A stretch of DNA of 64,000 bases from Symsagittifera roscoffensis (taxonomy: Eukaryota > Xenacoelomorpha > Acoela > Convolutidae), in the NCBI RefSeq assembly GCF_963678635.1, contig NC_087062.1, forward strand, positions 28,420,833 through 28,484,832. Reading direction: 5' to 3'. Under the pieces are notes generated by a model. That model worked only from the letters and a program-made list of their open reading frames with translations, was not told where the DNA came from and ran no database searches. This document shows, in pieces, positions 1 through 12,884 of the stretch. A program made the translations under genes and the position numbers. The number at the start of each line of letters is the position of its first letter. Position 1 is the stretch's first letter.

Positions 1-618
1 TGAAACACGTTGGTCAGCTTGCCACTCTACCCTCCGGTCACCGGCAAAATCACCATTAACGTGCTTAAACACTCAAATTACACTCGAGGGAGGGTATCCA
101 ACCCTTCACCAAAACACACAATCTTTCGATCAGAAACGATATAAATCAATCTGAAACAACAATAAATAGGAAGGTCAGATCACATCTCGTCCGGAAATAA
201 CATATAAACTGTCACTTAATGTTTTTTACTGTTTTTGGTCTTTTTTGGATTTTTTACTGTTTTTTGTACTTTTTTGTTTTCAAATAAATTTATTTTTGGC
301 TTTTTCTTGGTTATACACTATTTTTGTTTGGTTTTACGCTTTCTCTTTAATTGTTTTTGATCCCGGGACCTCGGGACAAGCGGGTTCATGACTTCCCACC
401 TAACCCTCCGGCCCCCGGAATTTTCGGTGTTAACTAAGTTAAAAAGCTAAATAGTACTGGACGGAGGGTACGCACCTTCCCCCCAGTACAATAACGGTCA
501 TTAAGGCCTCTACCTCGGGCTTACGCCCGGAGCGGAGGGTTCGTCGCTGAAACGCTTGCTGATCATGATGGTCTTATGCCTTTGACAGGCCCACCCAGGA
601 GCGCCATAAAAACGTCTA
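1..618 (-). mobile_element. Leader (5' untranslated internal region) of LTR element D, partial
   Basis: This stretch closely matches 48504-49124, the leader next to the 5' LTR of element B. The order is the same: a T-rich tract, GGAGGGT motifs and a primer-binding site. The primer-binding site is at 592-606 (minus strand TGGCGCTCCTGGGTG), 12 nt from the LTR. The rest of element D lies to the left, outside the window. No coding region is seen here. D belongs to the same subfamily as B but is a separate copy, with scattered substitutions. Confidence 0.85.
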
Positions 619-1500
619 TGTAACATTCGCCCAAATACTACACAGCGACGGAGCGTAGAAAAAGTACCTATTAACGACTGGCAGGCGTCAGTTACCTTAA
701 TCCTACTCGTTTTTCACCGTCTCGACCTTGCCAGTTGATTTTCTGGTCTGTTTAGGGCAAAGTAAAAAGTTATCATTTTTAGGCCATCAGTCAAACGACT
801 TTTGATCAGCTTTCGTTTACATGCGAACACAACCACATAGCTGAGTCTCGGATCCTCAAACTACGTGATTGTCATTAAAAACACGGCTCGAACAACCTAT
901 TTTGACATATTTTTGTGTGACAGTTCTATATTAAATCCATTGAAGATGGATTGACCCTTTCCTCTTTCTAGCTACTCATATTCTAAAATATCAATTTACA
1001 CCGGTGTTAATTTAAAGTTTCACGACATCCAAGTAGCTATATAGTTAGTTTTATACAGTCCCTTCACATAAACAGTCTCTGGGGGACCAAGCCTCCGCTC
1101 CCGTGATATTCCAGCGATAACGCTCTTATCTCTCCTAATTTGCGTCCCGCGAGGGTTCCGTGGAATATTCCTTCCCCACTGAAGCTTCCTTCTCCACTTC
1201 TATCCGCTGACAAGTATCTTATCGTGCGTTGTTGCCACGATAAGAGGCTTCGTATCTTCCGTCTCTTGTACGACTGTTTTTCACAATATCTGTCGTTGTT
1301 CTGATTTTCTCAGCTTTTTTGGTCAAAATGGCCGTTTTTCGTATTTCTGAGAAATATCAACTTGAAAATCGAAATTTTAAAAATAAATATTCCAGAATAT
1401 TCTGACCCTCCTTTCAAGCACTTTTTCGTTAATAAGGCCTTTATTCTTTCTTTTTCATGTCCCCGGAAGGTTGCGCTGTGCCATCTGGCAGAATGGCACA
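619..1500 (-). mobile_element. 5' LTR of element D (B-type LTR)
   Basis: The 882-bp LTR runs from TGTAACATTCGCCC (plus strand, 619) to GGAATGGCACA-like sequence at 1500, so on the minus strand it begins TGTGCCATTC and ends GAATGTTACA. It aligns along its whole length with the 886-bp B LTRs at 25577-26462 and 49125-50010, with visible substitutions. Two hairpins are conserved with B: 934-952, and 1218-1244 (9-bp stem CTTATCGTG / CACGATAAG). On its left is a D leader; on its right is the C leader. It is therefore a 5' LTR whose element extends off the left edge. Its partner LTR and target duplication cannot be seen. Confidence 0.85.
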
Positions 1501-2394
1501 CCCCTTCTAACCTCCCCCCTCTTTAGCCCCCCTCTTAAGCCGAAAATTACCTTAAGCGCCGGGTGCTAAACCTCTTGAGAGAAAACCGTAGAACCTGTTT
1601 CCAGGCCTGCTTGAGTAAAAACGTTACTCAAAACAGTGGGGTTCCGCTTATCCAATTTTACACTTATATCCTATAATGTAATGTGGATTTTAGCGATACC
1701 CGTTTGACCAACGTAAGAACACCCCCGTCCTCTCTAGTTGCTCTGACTCCGTGCTGGTTGTTTCCTTGACTTGTCTGCACCTGATCACCAGCACCACTCT
1801 CCCACTTGGCTGGTCACCTGTTCCAGTCAAGTCTCCTAATGGTCCAGCTAAGTCCCTGTGAACCACTTTCCCAATCGACTGGTCACCTCTTCCAGTTAAG
1901 TCTCCTAGTGGTCCAGCTAAGTTGCAAGCTAACTGAAAACCCTTCACAACGCCCCACACTCGGGCACCTTTCCACATTGCTGAAAAGATCGAAACGATCG
2001 GTCTTATAGAAAACAGTATGCGAATACTATTTAATTGAAATAAAGGTTTGATCCAACTAATTTGGTGTCAAAGTCACTGTCGTTTTATTTAAAATGATTT
2101 TTGTTTCTTTTTCTATTCTTTTTCGGATTTTGTTTCGCTTTTTAACTTTTGCTCTTTTTTTTCGTCCCCCTAGTTTCCCACTTACTCGGTTAGCTAAGCC
2201 TCGTTTTCTTGCTAGGGAAGTTCTCTCGAGTTTTCTTAAAAAGCTATCACGGTACAACCGGAAGGCTTACACGTTCCCGCTGAACCTTACCACCGGTACT
2301 CTAGAATGGGCATGTAGCCCGGAGCTGTGTCAAGTGGGTTCGACTCCGTAGTCATGATATCGTAAAAACACCCAGGAGCGTCTTAAAAACACTA
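1501..2394 (-). mobile_element. Partial leader of element C (oldest element of the nest)
   Basis: This is homologous to 23562-24493, the leader of element A, but clearly more diverged. It has the same CCCCTTCTAACCTCCCCC start, two copies of the 70-bp repeat around 1799-1930 (three copies in A), and a decayed primer-binding site at 2369-2383 where the last bases are changed. Element D is inserted at 1500/1501, so the rest of C lies beyond D, off the window. There are open frames in this stretch, but they are not conserved in the A leader and I do not call them genes. Confidence 0.8.
1799..1930. repeat. Two copies of a 70-bp leader repeat
   Basis: The motif (c)tggtcacct(c/g)ttccagt(c/t)aagtctcctantggtc recurs with a period of about 69 bp. 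The same unit occurs three times in the element A leader at 23811-24010, so repeat number differs between copies of the family. Confidence 0.75.
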
Positions 2395-2600
2395 TGTAAC
2401 AGTCGCCTACTTATGAGGTTAAAGAAAAATTGGCCCTATAACCATTGGCTCAAGAGTCAGCGACACTATCTCTTGTGTTTTTCTACCTTGAACGGTCGGA
2501 GCCAATTCCGTTCACTTGCGACATGAGACTAAAAACCCGCTACAGCTTAAAGGCCACTACTAAAATACCCCCCCCCCCCCCCAACACACACACACACTAG
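2395..2600 (-). mobile_element. 5' LTR of element C, fragment 1 of 3
   Basis: It begins TGTAACAGTCGCC at 2395 next to the decayed primer-binding site and follows the first 200 bp of the A-type LTR with clear divergence. It ends in a C-run (about 2568-2582) and a CA microsatellite, then the bases tag, where element A begins. The LTR continues at 25398 on the far side of element A. Confidence 0.85.
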
Positions 2601-3504
2601 TGTAACATTCGTCTACTGCAGTCACACATGAGGCTTAAGAAAAATAGGCCCTATAACTATTGGCTAAAGAGTCAGGGACACTATCTCTTGTGTTTTTCTA
2701 CCTCAAATCAGTTGGAGCCAATTCGGTTCGCTTGTGACACGAGACCACGACCCGTTACAGCTTAAAGGCTACTACTAAAATATCCCCCCCACTCTAGAAT
2801 TAATAACGTCCCCTTACTCAGGTCTCTAGATACCCAAAATACATGAACGCCGTTAAAAACCGGGTCGGAACAATCCGTTAAGTTACTTTTTATTAGACAG
2901 TGGAACTTTGATCCATTTCAGATGGATCAACCTAAAAATCGCCTTACCTCAACATAACAATTATAAAACACACTCTAGAAATTTAAATTAGTACTCACAT
3001 TGCAGCACGCTCAAGAATTGGAAGTACTTCAGCCGGCAATTAACTCGAGAATTAAATAATATAACTAAAATGAGTTTAATGTTTGTCAGTTTTAATAACA
3101 AGAACAAGTTTGTACTCTAGAATGTCAGTTCTCGTGAACCATTGGGACACTCTAGCTGTCCACCTTTCCACCGAAGGTTCACTCTAGTCCAGTTTAGAAT
3201 AATACTCCAATCACAACAATCCAGTTCGTGGGGATGCGCTCGTCTCTGTTCTAGATGGGACAGCTCTACTCTAGATTATTATCGCTACTGAAATTGCGAA
3301 TAGCAATTTCCCACTGATTTTTCTAGCAACTTTCCCGCGATTGTCACTCGATTGTTCTGACTTCTCTTTTTTGACTTTCAGTTATCGCGAGAAAGTCGTG
3401 CATGACATGCTCCATTCGAAATTTTGAAAAACTTAATTTCACCCCAAAATCAAGTGCTCTTGCTTTTCTCAAGGTCAAACTTCCAAATATGACCGACTGG
3501 CACA
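2601..3504 (-). mobile_element. 3' LTR of element A
   Basis: The minus strand begins TGTGCCAGTCGGTC directly after the polypurine tract and ends with TTACA. The LTR contains a perfect hairpin at 2908-2930 (TTGATCCAT, 5-nt loop, ATGGATCAA). On the minus strand an AATAAA hexamer (plus TTTATT at 2889-2894) lies just downstream of the hairpin and is a candidate polyadenylation signal. It is paired with 24494-25397. Confidence 0.95.
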
Positions 3505-3520
3505 TACTCCCCGGACTCAA
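3505..3520 (-). promoter_or_regulatory. 3' polypurine tract of element A
   Basis: On the minus strand the sequence next to the 3' LTR reads GAGTCCGGGGAGTA followed by the LTR start TGTGCC. The same tract (TCCGGGGAGTA) precedes the 3' LTR of element B at 26463-26474, although the two LTR types differ. This placement supports a role as plus-strand primer. Confidence 0.85.
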
Positions 3521-3933
3521 GATCGATGTCCTCATCGCGTGCTGTCGTCTGCGAGTGAGTCCCCGAAAACCGAGTGTTGCTCAAGGTACAGTGCCAGTGG
3601 TCATTTACAGAAGTTTGCAGCAGACTTAAGCTTATCTACACCCCAAAATTCACGGCCATGTAAAAATTTCACACTATCGCTAAACAGCAATCAAAATCTG
3701 CACACACCTGCACCTATGAATTCTCGCTTTTCAAGCCAATTATTTAAAATTTCTTTTGTCCCATTCAAATAGGAAATTGTCATGCAGCATTTTCGTTTAT
3801 ATAATAGATATAGCATATTAATAACAATATCTTGTTTTGTTAAAATTTCTTTTTCGTGAACCCAGGTTTCACCCGGATCCACACTCAAGCCCCCTTTCCC
3901 TCTCAAGACTCAAGATCCATTCGAACCATCCAC
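3521..3933 (-). other. 3' untranslated region of element A
   Basis: There are about 410 bases between the end of ORF3 and the polypurine tract. I see no conserved coding frame, and the short open frames here have no counterpart in element B. Confidence 0.6.
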
Positions 3934-6900
3934 TCACCTCGCACTTTTCGCCTTGGAGGTGCTGCACCCTGAAGTACTAGATACGGCAAACTGTCTCAAC
4001 AGTTCTTCTTCATCATCGGAGCTAATCACGATTTCCTCCCAAGCCTTCAGCTGTTCATAGGATCGCATCCATTCTCTTTGCTCCTGCAACCTCTCTGCCT
4101 GGTTGGGTAGTGCCTTCACCCTAGATTCCCGGTTCAAACAAAATGAGTTGTGCAGGCTCAAGCTCACGTTCTTCGCCAGGTCCTCCTCTAGTATCGATTC
4201 CCTCGCTTTGGTATTGTCTCTAGACATTTTACCCACTCTCTTCCATCCTGTCGTGATCGCATTTCGATGGGTTAACAGGGGTCTCTTGAAAGCTTCTGGC
4301 CCAATCTCGGCCTGGAACTGTCGATACTCCTTTTGATGCTTTTTCATGTGATCTTTCGTTGTCACGTACAACCAAGACGTCAGTGTCGCCCGAAACCATG
4401 GAAAGTACCTCAAACGGCTCCATATGTGTCTGACTTCCGTCGGTATGGCGAATATTTTGCACGCAGTCTCAAACAACTCGAGTCTCCTGCTGTAGTCTAT
4501 CGCGTATATTGACTCAGCCGTTGGCGTCGTTGCTTCCCGATACTTCGTCACATTCTCTTCTATCCATCTCAGAGCCAACATCGTACTCACTACTAAGAGC
4601 GTCACCTTCGGCCGGTGATCCGGTAGTCCGATCGACCGAATTTCTTCCATATCCCACACCAGGCAAAGGTTCTTGTGATCTGGTTACCACACCGTTTGTG
4701 CCAAACAGTGGCATGGGCATTCTCCATGGGTGATCTCAATGCTCCTGAGGTTACGCTCCCCCGAGGCTTCCAAAAGAGGCTCAAGCTCTATCATTTTCTC
4801 ATGCACCGTGTCATTATCTTCTATGTTTGGAGCACCTCCCACAGGCTTTCCGATCACGTTTTGTCTCTCGTGATCGCTGGTATTCTCACTCTCCAACTTT
4901 AAAAGTTCTTCTCCCCAGATTTCACTCAAGTCATCTCTCAATTCTTTTGGTACTATCCCTCTGATTTTTCTCAGCAACTTGTGCGAGTGATGCGATATCC
5001 GAGCCAACCTCACGCACTTGGGCACTGAGAAGGCCTTGTCCACCAATATTCTCTGGCTGGATGCTTCCACCATCGCCATGTGCAGTGGGTAGTGGCTTCC
5101 GCACAAATTGGCCATCATTGACCCTATCAGGGATTTTGCGTTCAATGGCAGGCCATAAGCTTCGCTCATGGGAAACCCCATTTCTGCCTCGAGACCAACC
5201 TTCCAGCTCCGGATATGCTTTTGAGTCACCTGCAACACTCCCGGCCATGATTCCACGCTCAACGCCGTCACTAAATGGTGTTCAGACTCTAGTCTTTCCA
5301 GTGACTGCAGACTACACATTCTCGAGAAGAATCCGAGAGCTGTTGCTATGTTCACCGTAGTTCTCGCTTAACACTCCGCTACTATTTGCATTTCACTTTT
5401 CTCCCTTTCCGTGATGTCTTCAAACCAAGTGACCAGGTCTTCTTTTTGAAAGGACAGTATTCTGACACATGACCGTCCATCGCAGGTGTGCTCTCCGTTC
5501 CCACACGTCGAATCCAGACAGCTACCCGGCTCCATCTTCTTTGCCGACCCGAGCTTGCTCGTCTTTTCGCCTGACTCCTGCGTCTGAGGTGAGATTAGCT
5601 TGTGCAACACACTCAACTTTGCCAGATCTTCATCTTCCGTTGGTGCTAGCCTCACTCGCTCGGTGGTTTCCTCGATCAGACTCGCGTGGGGATGTGGACA
5701 CCAGGAGGGTCTTAATAGCTTCCATACCACTCCCAAGTTCGTGATTAACAAGCCATTTCCATCACCCATGTTCACTTCAACTCTCTTGTTCGAACGCGGT
5801 ATGCTTACCACCTCTGGTGTTTTCTCAAGAATCAGGCCCAGGCTCGGCCCCTCTTTCTCTACCGTTTCTATTTCCATTATTCTTTCTGTCCAAAACTTCA
5901 ATAACTCCGCTACCTCATGGTTTCTGTGGGCTCCTCCAGCTTCCGAGTCTAAGAAGGGATTGTAGGCTATTCCCATCACTCCAGACACATATTGGTATTC
6001 CCCCTTCTCGCTGGGTCTCGAGTACTGCTCTGACGAGGCCAGGTTACGGTGAACATCATGCTCTTCTTCGAACTTCTTATTATAAAATCTCCGTACCTCG
6101 TCCAGCTTTCTGTGGTTCTCTAGGGACAGTCTGGAACCATCTTCTTTTTCTATACCAGTACTCTGATACACGTTTAAGATGATCGTTGAGACTCTTTTTT
6201 CCACGGTTTTACTTCCGCTTGCTCTCTGGTGGCAAGCCAAGATGGTACTATCAGACATCATTGACATTATCCATCTCAAGAAACATGTGGCATCCTTCCT
6301 CCTAGCCAGGCTCAAGCCTGAATTGTCCCTAGCCACGTGTTGCATCAATGCTTGATACACATCTAACTTTTTGCTTCCCAACTTCAGTCTATCATACGAG
6401 GTCAATGTCTCCAACTCTATTCCCACCAGACTCCAGGTGAACATTAGTTGTCCTGCAGTTCTAACGAAGGGATTCGCCATTAATGGTGGTGCTGATGAGG
6501 ATGTCCTCATTGCCTCTTCAAAATGATCCTTCAACAAGTTCTGCCAGGACCTCTTCAGCTGATTCGCCACTTCTATTTTATTAACCTCGGCCTTTTGCTG
6601 GGTGGCCCAATTGCGTCGCTTGCGAGCTACTCCACTGTCCAATTTCTTCAAGCAGTCCTCCATTTCCTTCAATGTCTCGAGGGCCACCCACCACGTCCGG
6701 GAGGTGTTCCTCGTCTTGTTCCTCTCCAATGGATCACTCGTCACTTGCTTGACCGTGGCCTGGTGTGCCTTCGAGATCCATTCCTTGCCGACATCCACTT
6801 CCCATGTCTGTCCGTTCGTTGAACCTCTCTTTATGTTTATCTTCTGAGGCTTGAAGTCTTCCTCCGATGTCAAACTGGTGGAAACCTCTATTTCCCTCTC

Positions 6901-9900
6901 TACATCAAGTGGTCTTCTGAGCTCCGAGCTGCTCTTGTATGCCGCCGTCTTGCATCGAGCCAAAACCATGGGCGCCGTCTCTCTCAAGTTTCCTTCCGAA
7001 ACAGCATCCACTGAAGGACTACCCAATCCCTCCACTTCTCTCTTCCTCTTGCGAGTCTTCACATCTCTGCTTGAGGGTGTTGTAGCTATCATCACTGATT
7101 CGACCTCTCTGTCTACCCCCAATCCTTCCAACTCTTGCCTCCCCCCTGCTCGAGCCTTAAGGATATTAGTACTTTTAATCATATTACTAGTTCCAACCTT
7201 ATCCCTTTTTATATCATTAACTATTTTATCAACAGTTTTTTGTCTCAGAGTAGAGCTGTCCTCACATTTTTCTTCTCTAGTCTTCGATCGTGAATTCCTC
7301 AGCTCTACCAGCTTGCTCAGCAGCTCTTTTCTCGCCTTCTCATCCAGGCCCGTTCCTATCAGAAGCGGTTCTCCAAATCTTACGACTGTGTCCCACAGTT
7401 CCTCCTTGAATTTGTCCAGCGTCGTCTCGCTGCCCGCTTCTTGATTGAATTCTTCCAAGAACTCCTGCCAAGCATCGTCCTTCAGGGACCCCAGGAATAT
7501 GTCCCGTTTCCCTTCGAAAGTGTTCCTTTCCCTTTCCTCCGAGCTCAAGAGTATCATCCCCATATTGAAGGTCTCATTTGCCAATGGCAATTCCAGATTC
7601 TTCCGGGGGGACGGATTCAGAAGTGGTGTGGCAGTATCTGCCCAATTCTCCTCGCTCAAGTCTGTCAACAGTTCTTGAGTGGTGAGCTCCTCCCCTGATG
7701 GCCCTGGTTCAGGTGTATTCCCCACTTCCATGTCTTCACCGGCTTCACTGAGAGTTTCATCCACACTCTCTTCTTCTGACTCATGTCTCCTTCTCTCGAG
7801 AATTTTCTTAAACCGGTCATCGACGGGTCCACTTCTCTTGTCTCCAGGCGTGTCCACTGACAGTGGTGATGGTGTCGTAGGGTCCAATTTCTTGTACTCC
7901 GTCAGGGCTACGTGCAGTTGACCTGCTGCATCTAGTTCTTTTCCCTCCTGTCTCACTTCCACCTGTTCTAAGCCATAGGGTGCCCTGTATTTTCTCGTTG
8001 CAAATTTCATGTCGTCCACCAATGCGACGTGCCCCTCCATCATGATCATCCTGCCATCATCCCATATGGGTAGCATGTTCTCAAGTCCCTCCTGCTCAAG
8101 ACCTTTCGCACCTCATATCCGGGGGGCTGCGAACCTCTCATCTTTTTCGCTTGCGTCGTCCACGAATTTACCTTCGCCTCGCTAGTATGGAAGTAGACCG
8201 CCGCCGTATAGCCGATGAACAGGGGGTCCCAGCCATCAGTGAAATACTTCTGCATTTCCTCCGTCGTCATCCTCGCCATTATGGAGGGAACTACCAAGGG
8301 GCTGTTCATTCCCAAGGTCATCCTCCTGACTATCGGGTACTCAGGCATGGTGGCTGGGAGGATCTCTTTGGTGGCCTCCAGCTCCCTCTTGACCAGCGCA
8401 AAGCATTCCTTCCAAGCAGGAATCCTCAAGATCTCTCGTCCGTCTGCCGTCAATGGGTTCAAGTTCCAAAACTTGGGATACATTTCGATGGGGCCCTCTC
8501 GCTTGCCTCCCATTCTACATTGCATTTGCCCACTGAAGTTGTACACTAACAGCTCGGCATCTTTCACTTTTCCAAAGAGTACCGTGTTGCTCATTCGCGT
8601 TCTAAGCACCTCCTGCTGACACCAATTGAGCGCCGTCCCACAGAGTGACGATACGTTGTCACCAGGGGATCTGGGAATGCGTACGTCACTGCTGGACCAT
8701 AAATGCAGGTCACCATCTCCTCTAGGCCCCGGATTATCCCCATAGGGTCCGACCTCATTGCCAGGCATAAGTCCGTCAACAGAGGCATCCCTCTATTCAT
8801 CTTCTTCCATTCTTCTCTCGAGGTTGGATTCTCATCTTTACCCGTCATGTGCCGATTCTGCATCATGAGGTATTGCACTAACAACGTCTTCAATCCTGCG
8901 GCACACTTGTAGGAGTAGGTTTCAATGCTCGAGTGGACTCTCCCCATAGACAGAGGCTCTCCATATTCCATCAATCGATGAAACGACACCAATTCCCCAT
9001 GGGTCAAGAGTAATAGTGCCAGATACCCATCAACTCGAAGTGTTTCTACTCCTCGACTAAACATGTATGCTGGGCCCATGTTGAACAAGTATCTGGGATA
9101 GACCAGATACAAAGCCAAGAGCAGGCTGATGGGCATGCCCAGTATCTCCTGCACGAAGGCTCCAAAGATAGTCGCCGTGGTGCCGAACATTCCTGCCATG
9201 AATTCCTTTTCCCAGCAAGGACTCAAGAACTTGAGAATCTCGTGATCCCTCCTAGTCCTCAGCTCACCCTTGGCGTGCTCTCTCCAGAACCCTCCAATCG
9301 TCACTTCATTGGCGGCCGAGACGAATCTAGCCACCGTCATGTCTCTTACTTCGGCCAGCTCCAATTGTTTCTCCAGAAAACTCCAGACTTGTTTCACGAG
9401 GGGTGGTGCTTCCTCCCTCGTCTTATTCGTGGCGTTCTCCAGCCTTGGTGTCAAAAATGGCCACCAGCCATTCTCTTGCGTCAAGCGATATTTCATCGAT
9501 TCTAATTGCTTTTCCGTCTCAGCCACATTTCTTCTCTCGTTACTAGGACCTCTAGACTTGCTGGTGGAATTTGTGATCTTCACATCCATGCTCCGAAACC
9601 ACAAGCTGGCCGTCAATTGGCTTATCGCCGGGTGATCGTCCCCAATGACTGGGCTGAACTTAAGTTGCCTGGCAAAGTTCGATATCTCTAGCAAGAGCAC
9701 CTCGTCTAATACAATCAGGATGTCGGCTAGTCCATAAAAGCCCCTCAGTGCATGAGATATGTCCGCCCATGCCGCCGCCAATTCTGACTTGCGAAGCCTC
9801 AGGTTCGATGGCTACAACTCCCGATTGGGGGCTGCCATTAGAATCCGCCATTCATTCCCCTCTGCTATTAGGATCAAGACCGCGTACACGAATTGTAGGG

Positions 9901-12884
9901 CAGGTGGCATATTCGCGTATCCAGGGGATGTGGTGAACACCACCTTCGTCTTGGATCCAAATCTCGAGACCACATTCTCCTGCACTTCATTCATCGCTGC
10001 AAACAACGCCTGAATGGCTTCCCATATCTTCCTCGAGGTCGGAATTTCATTGCCCTTTAGCTGCTCAAGAAGTCCCATCGCGTGCAGGTGATCATTCATT
10101 CCTGCAAACAATAGCAACTCAGGCTCACAGGGCATCTCCGACTTTATTGCCACCACCAGAGTTAACATCTGGTTTAATTCAGCTCCTGGCAAAGAGTATA
10201 TCAGAGTCTCCGGCCAGAACAACTTGGGAGACGTTCCTTCGAAGTCCGATCCCGCCACAATGACTACTCTCGCAGCAGCTGGATCTGCTCTATCATAAAC
10301 TGCCAGGGTTTTGGCCAGCTGATATACTCTTTGGCCAAAACGGCATCTGGCAATTCGTAAGCGGCATCTGGCAATTCCATTCCCCCCGGATTGAGTAGCT
10401 TGTCCACCACTTTCAACTGTGCCGGGGTCGCCAACCTGATCCTGGCGATGCTTCGTAAGCGGCATCTGGCAATTCCATTCCCCTCGGATTGAGTAGCTTG
10501 TCCACCACTTTCAACTGTGCCGGGGTCGCCAACCTGATCCTGGCGATGCTTGTTCGGTGTTTGGGGGGTTCCACTATGAGTCCAGGACTCCCCAACAGCT
10601 TGAGAGGTCTGTAGTTAATGGGTCCCATGATCGCTTTTGTGGGAATTCCGGTCAGATCTGCGGTCTCCATCAATTTCGTTCTCGAGAAGTGTGCCTCATG
10701 AGCTTTCAACCAGTCCACGCTTTCAACCAGTCTGTTTAAATCCTCGTGCGACACTCGTTCAATCCCCAGGGTCTCCGCCAATTCTCGCCTGCATTCCAAA
10801 CCCTCTAGGTCCAGTTCTTTCACCTTCTCAGGATATCTCAAGCGAGCGGTCTCCATAGATCTCTTTTCCCGCTTCTTCTCTGCCACTACCACAGAGGATA
10901 TCGCCGAGCCTGGAGGTGTTGATGACGTCACCTCCTCAGACTCCATTGGCGTGACACTCTGCAATCTGGTCTGGTTGCTCCTCGAACTATCTCTAGTGTC
11001 AACTCTCGTTCCCAAGCGAGCAGACAAGGCCCTTGAGGCAAGGAATGGTGGGTTCGGAGGTGGTCCTAATGTGAATTGGGCTGTCTCTAGCAGATCCGAC
11101 TCTAGCGTGTTTATGTGTTCCTGAAAGACGTCGTTCAGCCACTCCGCTCCCCTTGGCCTATCGAAATGGATTCCATCATTGGAGGTGTCTTCAGGGAATC
11201 CCTTTTTCTCCATGCGCTCCGCTACGTCCAGCAGTCTGACAGGAAGCACACTCTTCCGGTGTATGTCTCGGATCACCTTGTTTAGGTTCCGCACCTTCTC
11301 GTTCATCTCCAAGGCGTGCTGATCAAACATCATGTTGTAGGGGACCGTACATACCGTCAGTAGGATGGGGTCCATCTGGATCCTCAGCTCCTCAAGAAGG
11401 CAGCTCATCTTGTCGTACAGCCTCGTTATTTTCCTCGCTTCTCCCCTTGACACATCGTTAGTCCCGATCATCAGGGTCACCGTGTATACTTTAGTCATCC
11501 CTAGCATGTCCAGGGTTGCCAACATCTGTGGCGTGGCAGCTCCAGCGAAACTCAAGATTCCTGTCTGCCAATGCGACTGGATCCGGGTCAACACCCGCAC
11601 CAGGCTGTCCCCTATGATTAGGTGAACTGCACCCTCTGGCACACGAGGTGGCGCGAGGTACTCCACCCAGGCTGCATCATGGAAGCAGTCCCTCCTGGCT
11701 CCCTGTTCCGCACTCCAATCCAGTCGATTGTGCCTGTGGTACCTCCCCTCTGTATTTTTCTTATAACTCGAGATCACGACGCTCCTGACCGGCTGTTCCC
11801 TCCAAGTTGGGGGAAGCTCCGGTCTTGCCGATCTTTCACGGTTTTTCTGCTGTAATTTCTCGCCTAGCTCTTTCAGGCGCGATGAGCCGCCACTCACCTG
11901 ACTGTCGCTCGAGGTTGAGGTTGGGGTATATCCCGGCAGCACCACATCCATTAGTGGACGTACAGGTTGTGTCTCTAGGCTACGCAAGGAAGGCGTTGCG
12001 TCATTCGGTATCCAGACTTCCAACCCTTCACCCATGTGTTCTCTGGCCTCGCGGTCAAGGTTGAACCGTCCTCTTGCCCTGGGAGCTTCATCCACCTCCA
12101 TGCGCGACTCTGGCCTCGAGCTGGTCACCACTCGCTCCTTTGGCCTGGCTCCCTTCTGTGCGTCAAGCTCACGTTGTCGCTGTTCTATTCTCTCCAACTC
12201 CGACTTCAGTTGATCACGATTTGCGGCGTTCTCCCGCACCCTTAGTTCCCGCTGATGTTCAACTTTTAGCATCTCAAGCAACCTCAGAGTCTGATCTCGC
12301 TCGTTGACCGCCTGGTCCCTTTCCAGCTGAACCTTCTCCCGATCCAACTTTGCCTGATCCCGATCGAGGTTCGCCTTGTTCCTTTCCTTCTGCGTCTTCT
12401 CGAGCTCTTTCTTTAGAACACCAAGATCCGGGTATGCCTCGGTCGTCTGTTGTGCTCGCGTCATCGATAGCACCTTACTCGAGCTTTGGCCTGTAGATCT
12501 TGCTGTTGGCCTAGTTGGTAGTGGGAATTCCCCTGCACCATATTCGGTATTGTTACTCAGGCCAGGATTCCTTGCCAAGTCAAAGCCCCTTACTCCTCCA
12601 TCCACATTCCAAGACAACCATCTGGTCTGTTCTTGGTTTGATATACCCTCGGTGGTGTAGCCGATCATCAAGACAGCCTCCGTCGCAGACTCCCTGCATT
12701 CACCCTGGTCTTCCAACTGGAGGATGGCATTCAGCATTACCGCCATTCTCTCGTCTATCTGGGTATAGTCCAGGTCCCTCAGGCGTCTGTAGGCTTCTTC
12801 AGGGCCGCGGGCATGGATCTCCAGAATCTGTCTGCCATTCTTTGTGGCTTCGGGATGTATACAGGTATGTGTTAACCAGCTCAA
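3934..12884 (-). pseudogene. Broken ORF3 of element A (SGNH hydrolase-containing giant protein)
   Basis: Seven consecutive minus-strand pieces align in order with the intact ORF3 of element B: 12884-10413, 10465-9812, 9781-8591, 8768-8046, 8076-5368, 5355-4684 and 4659-3934. The first piece carries an SGNH domain with GDSL (about 11607-11625), GTND and DGIHF. The second carries the degenerate SGNH-like domain (GSD, GMND). Breaks seen: a 98-bp tandem duplication (10354-10549) that shifts the frame; frame changes near 9800, 8640 and 8060; and in-frame TAA stops at about 5368 and 4684. The start at 12884 is TTG and no ATG is present where B has one. Domain order and the Cys/His cluster near 5480-5530 are kept. 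It must once have coded for about 2950 residues. It follows pol after a 475-base gap. Confidence 0.85.
10354..10549. repeat. 98-bp tandem duplication inside ORF3 of element A
   Basis: The stretch 10354-10451 is repeated at 10452-10549 with one C/T difference (offset 98 throughout, for example at the GGATTGAGTAGC and TTCGTAAGCGGC motifs). 98 is not a multiple of three, so the duplication puts the two SGNH regions in different frames. Element B has no such duplication. Confidence 0.9.

Noticed and set aside
1-1500. Continuation of the 3' LTR of element B on the far side of element A
   Set aside because: This segment contains a full B-type LTR plus leader, including parts already present at 25577-26462, so it must be a separate element (D).
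1501-3504. A single 2-kb LTR for element A, matching 23562-25397
   Set aside because: TG..CA ends, primer-binding site, polypurine tract and the tag duplication fix the A LTR at 904 bp. The extra similarity is the leader of A aligned to the leader of C.
5469-8619. Plus-strand open frames of 80-200 codons across ORF3 of element A
   Set aside because: They are opposite-strand readings of ORF3, which is confirmed by alignment with the intact ORF3 of element B. None is conserved on the plus strand.
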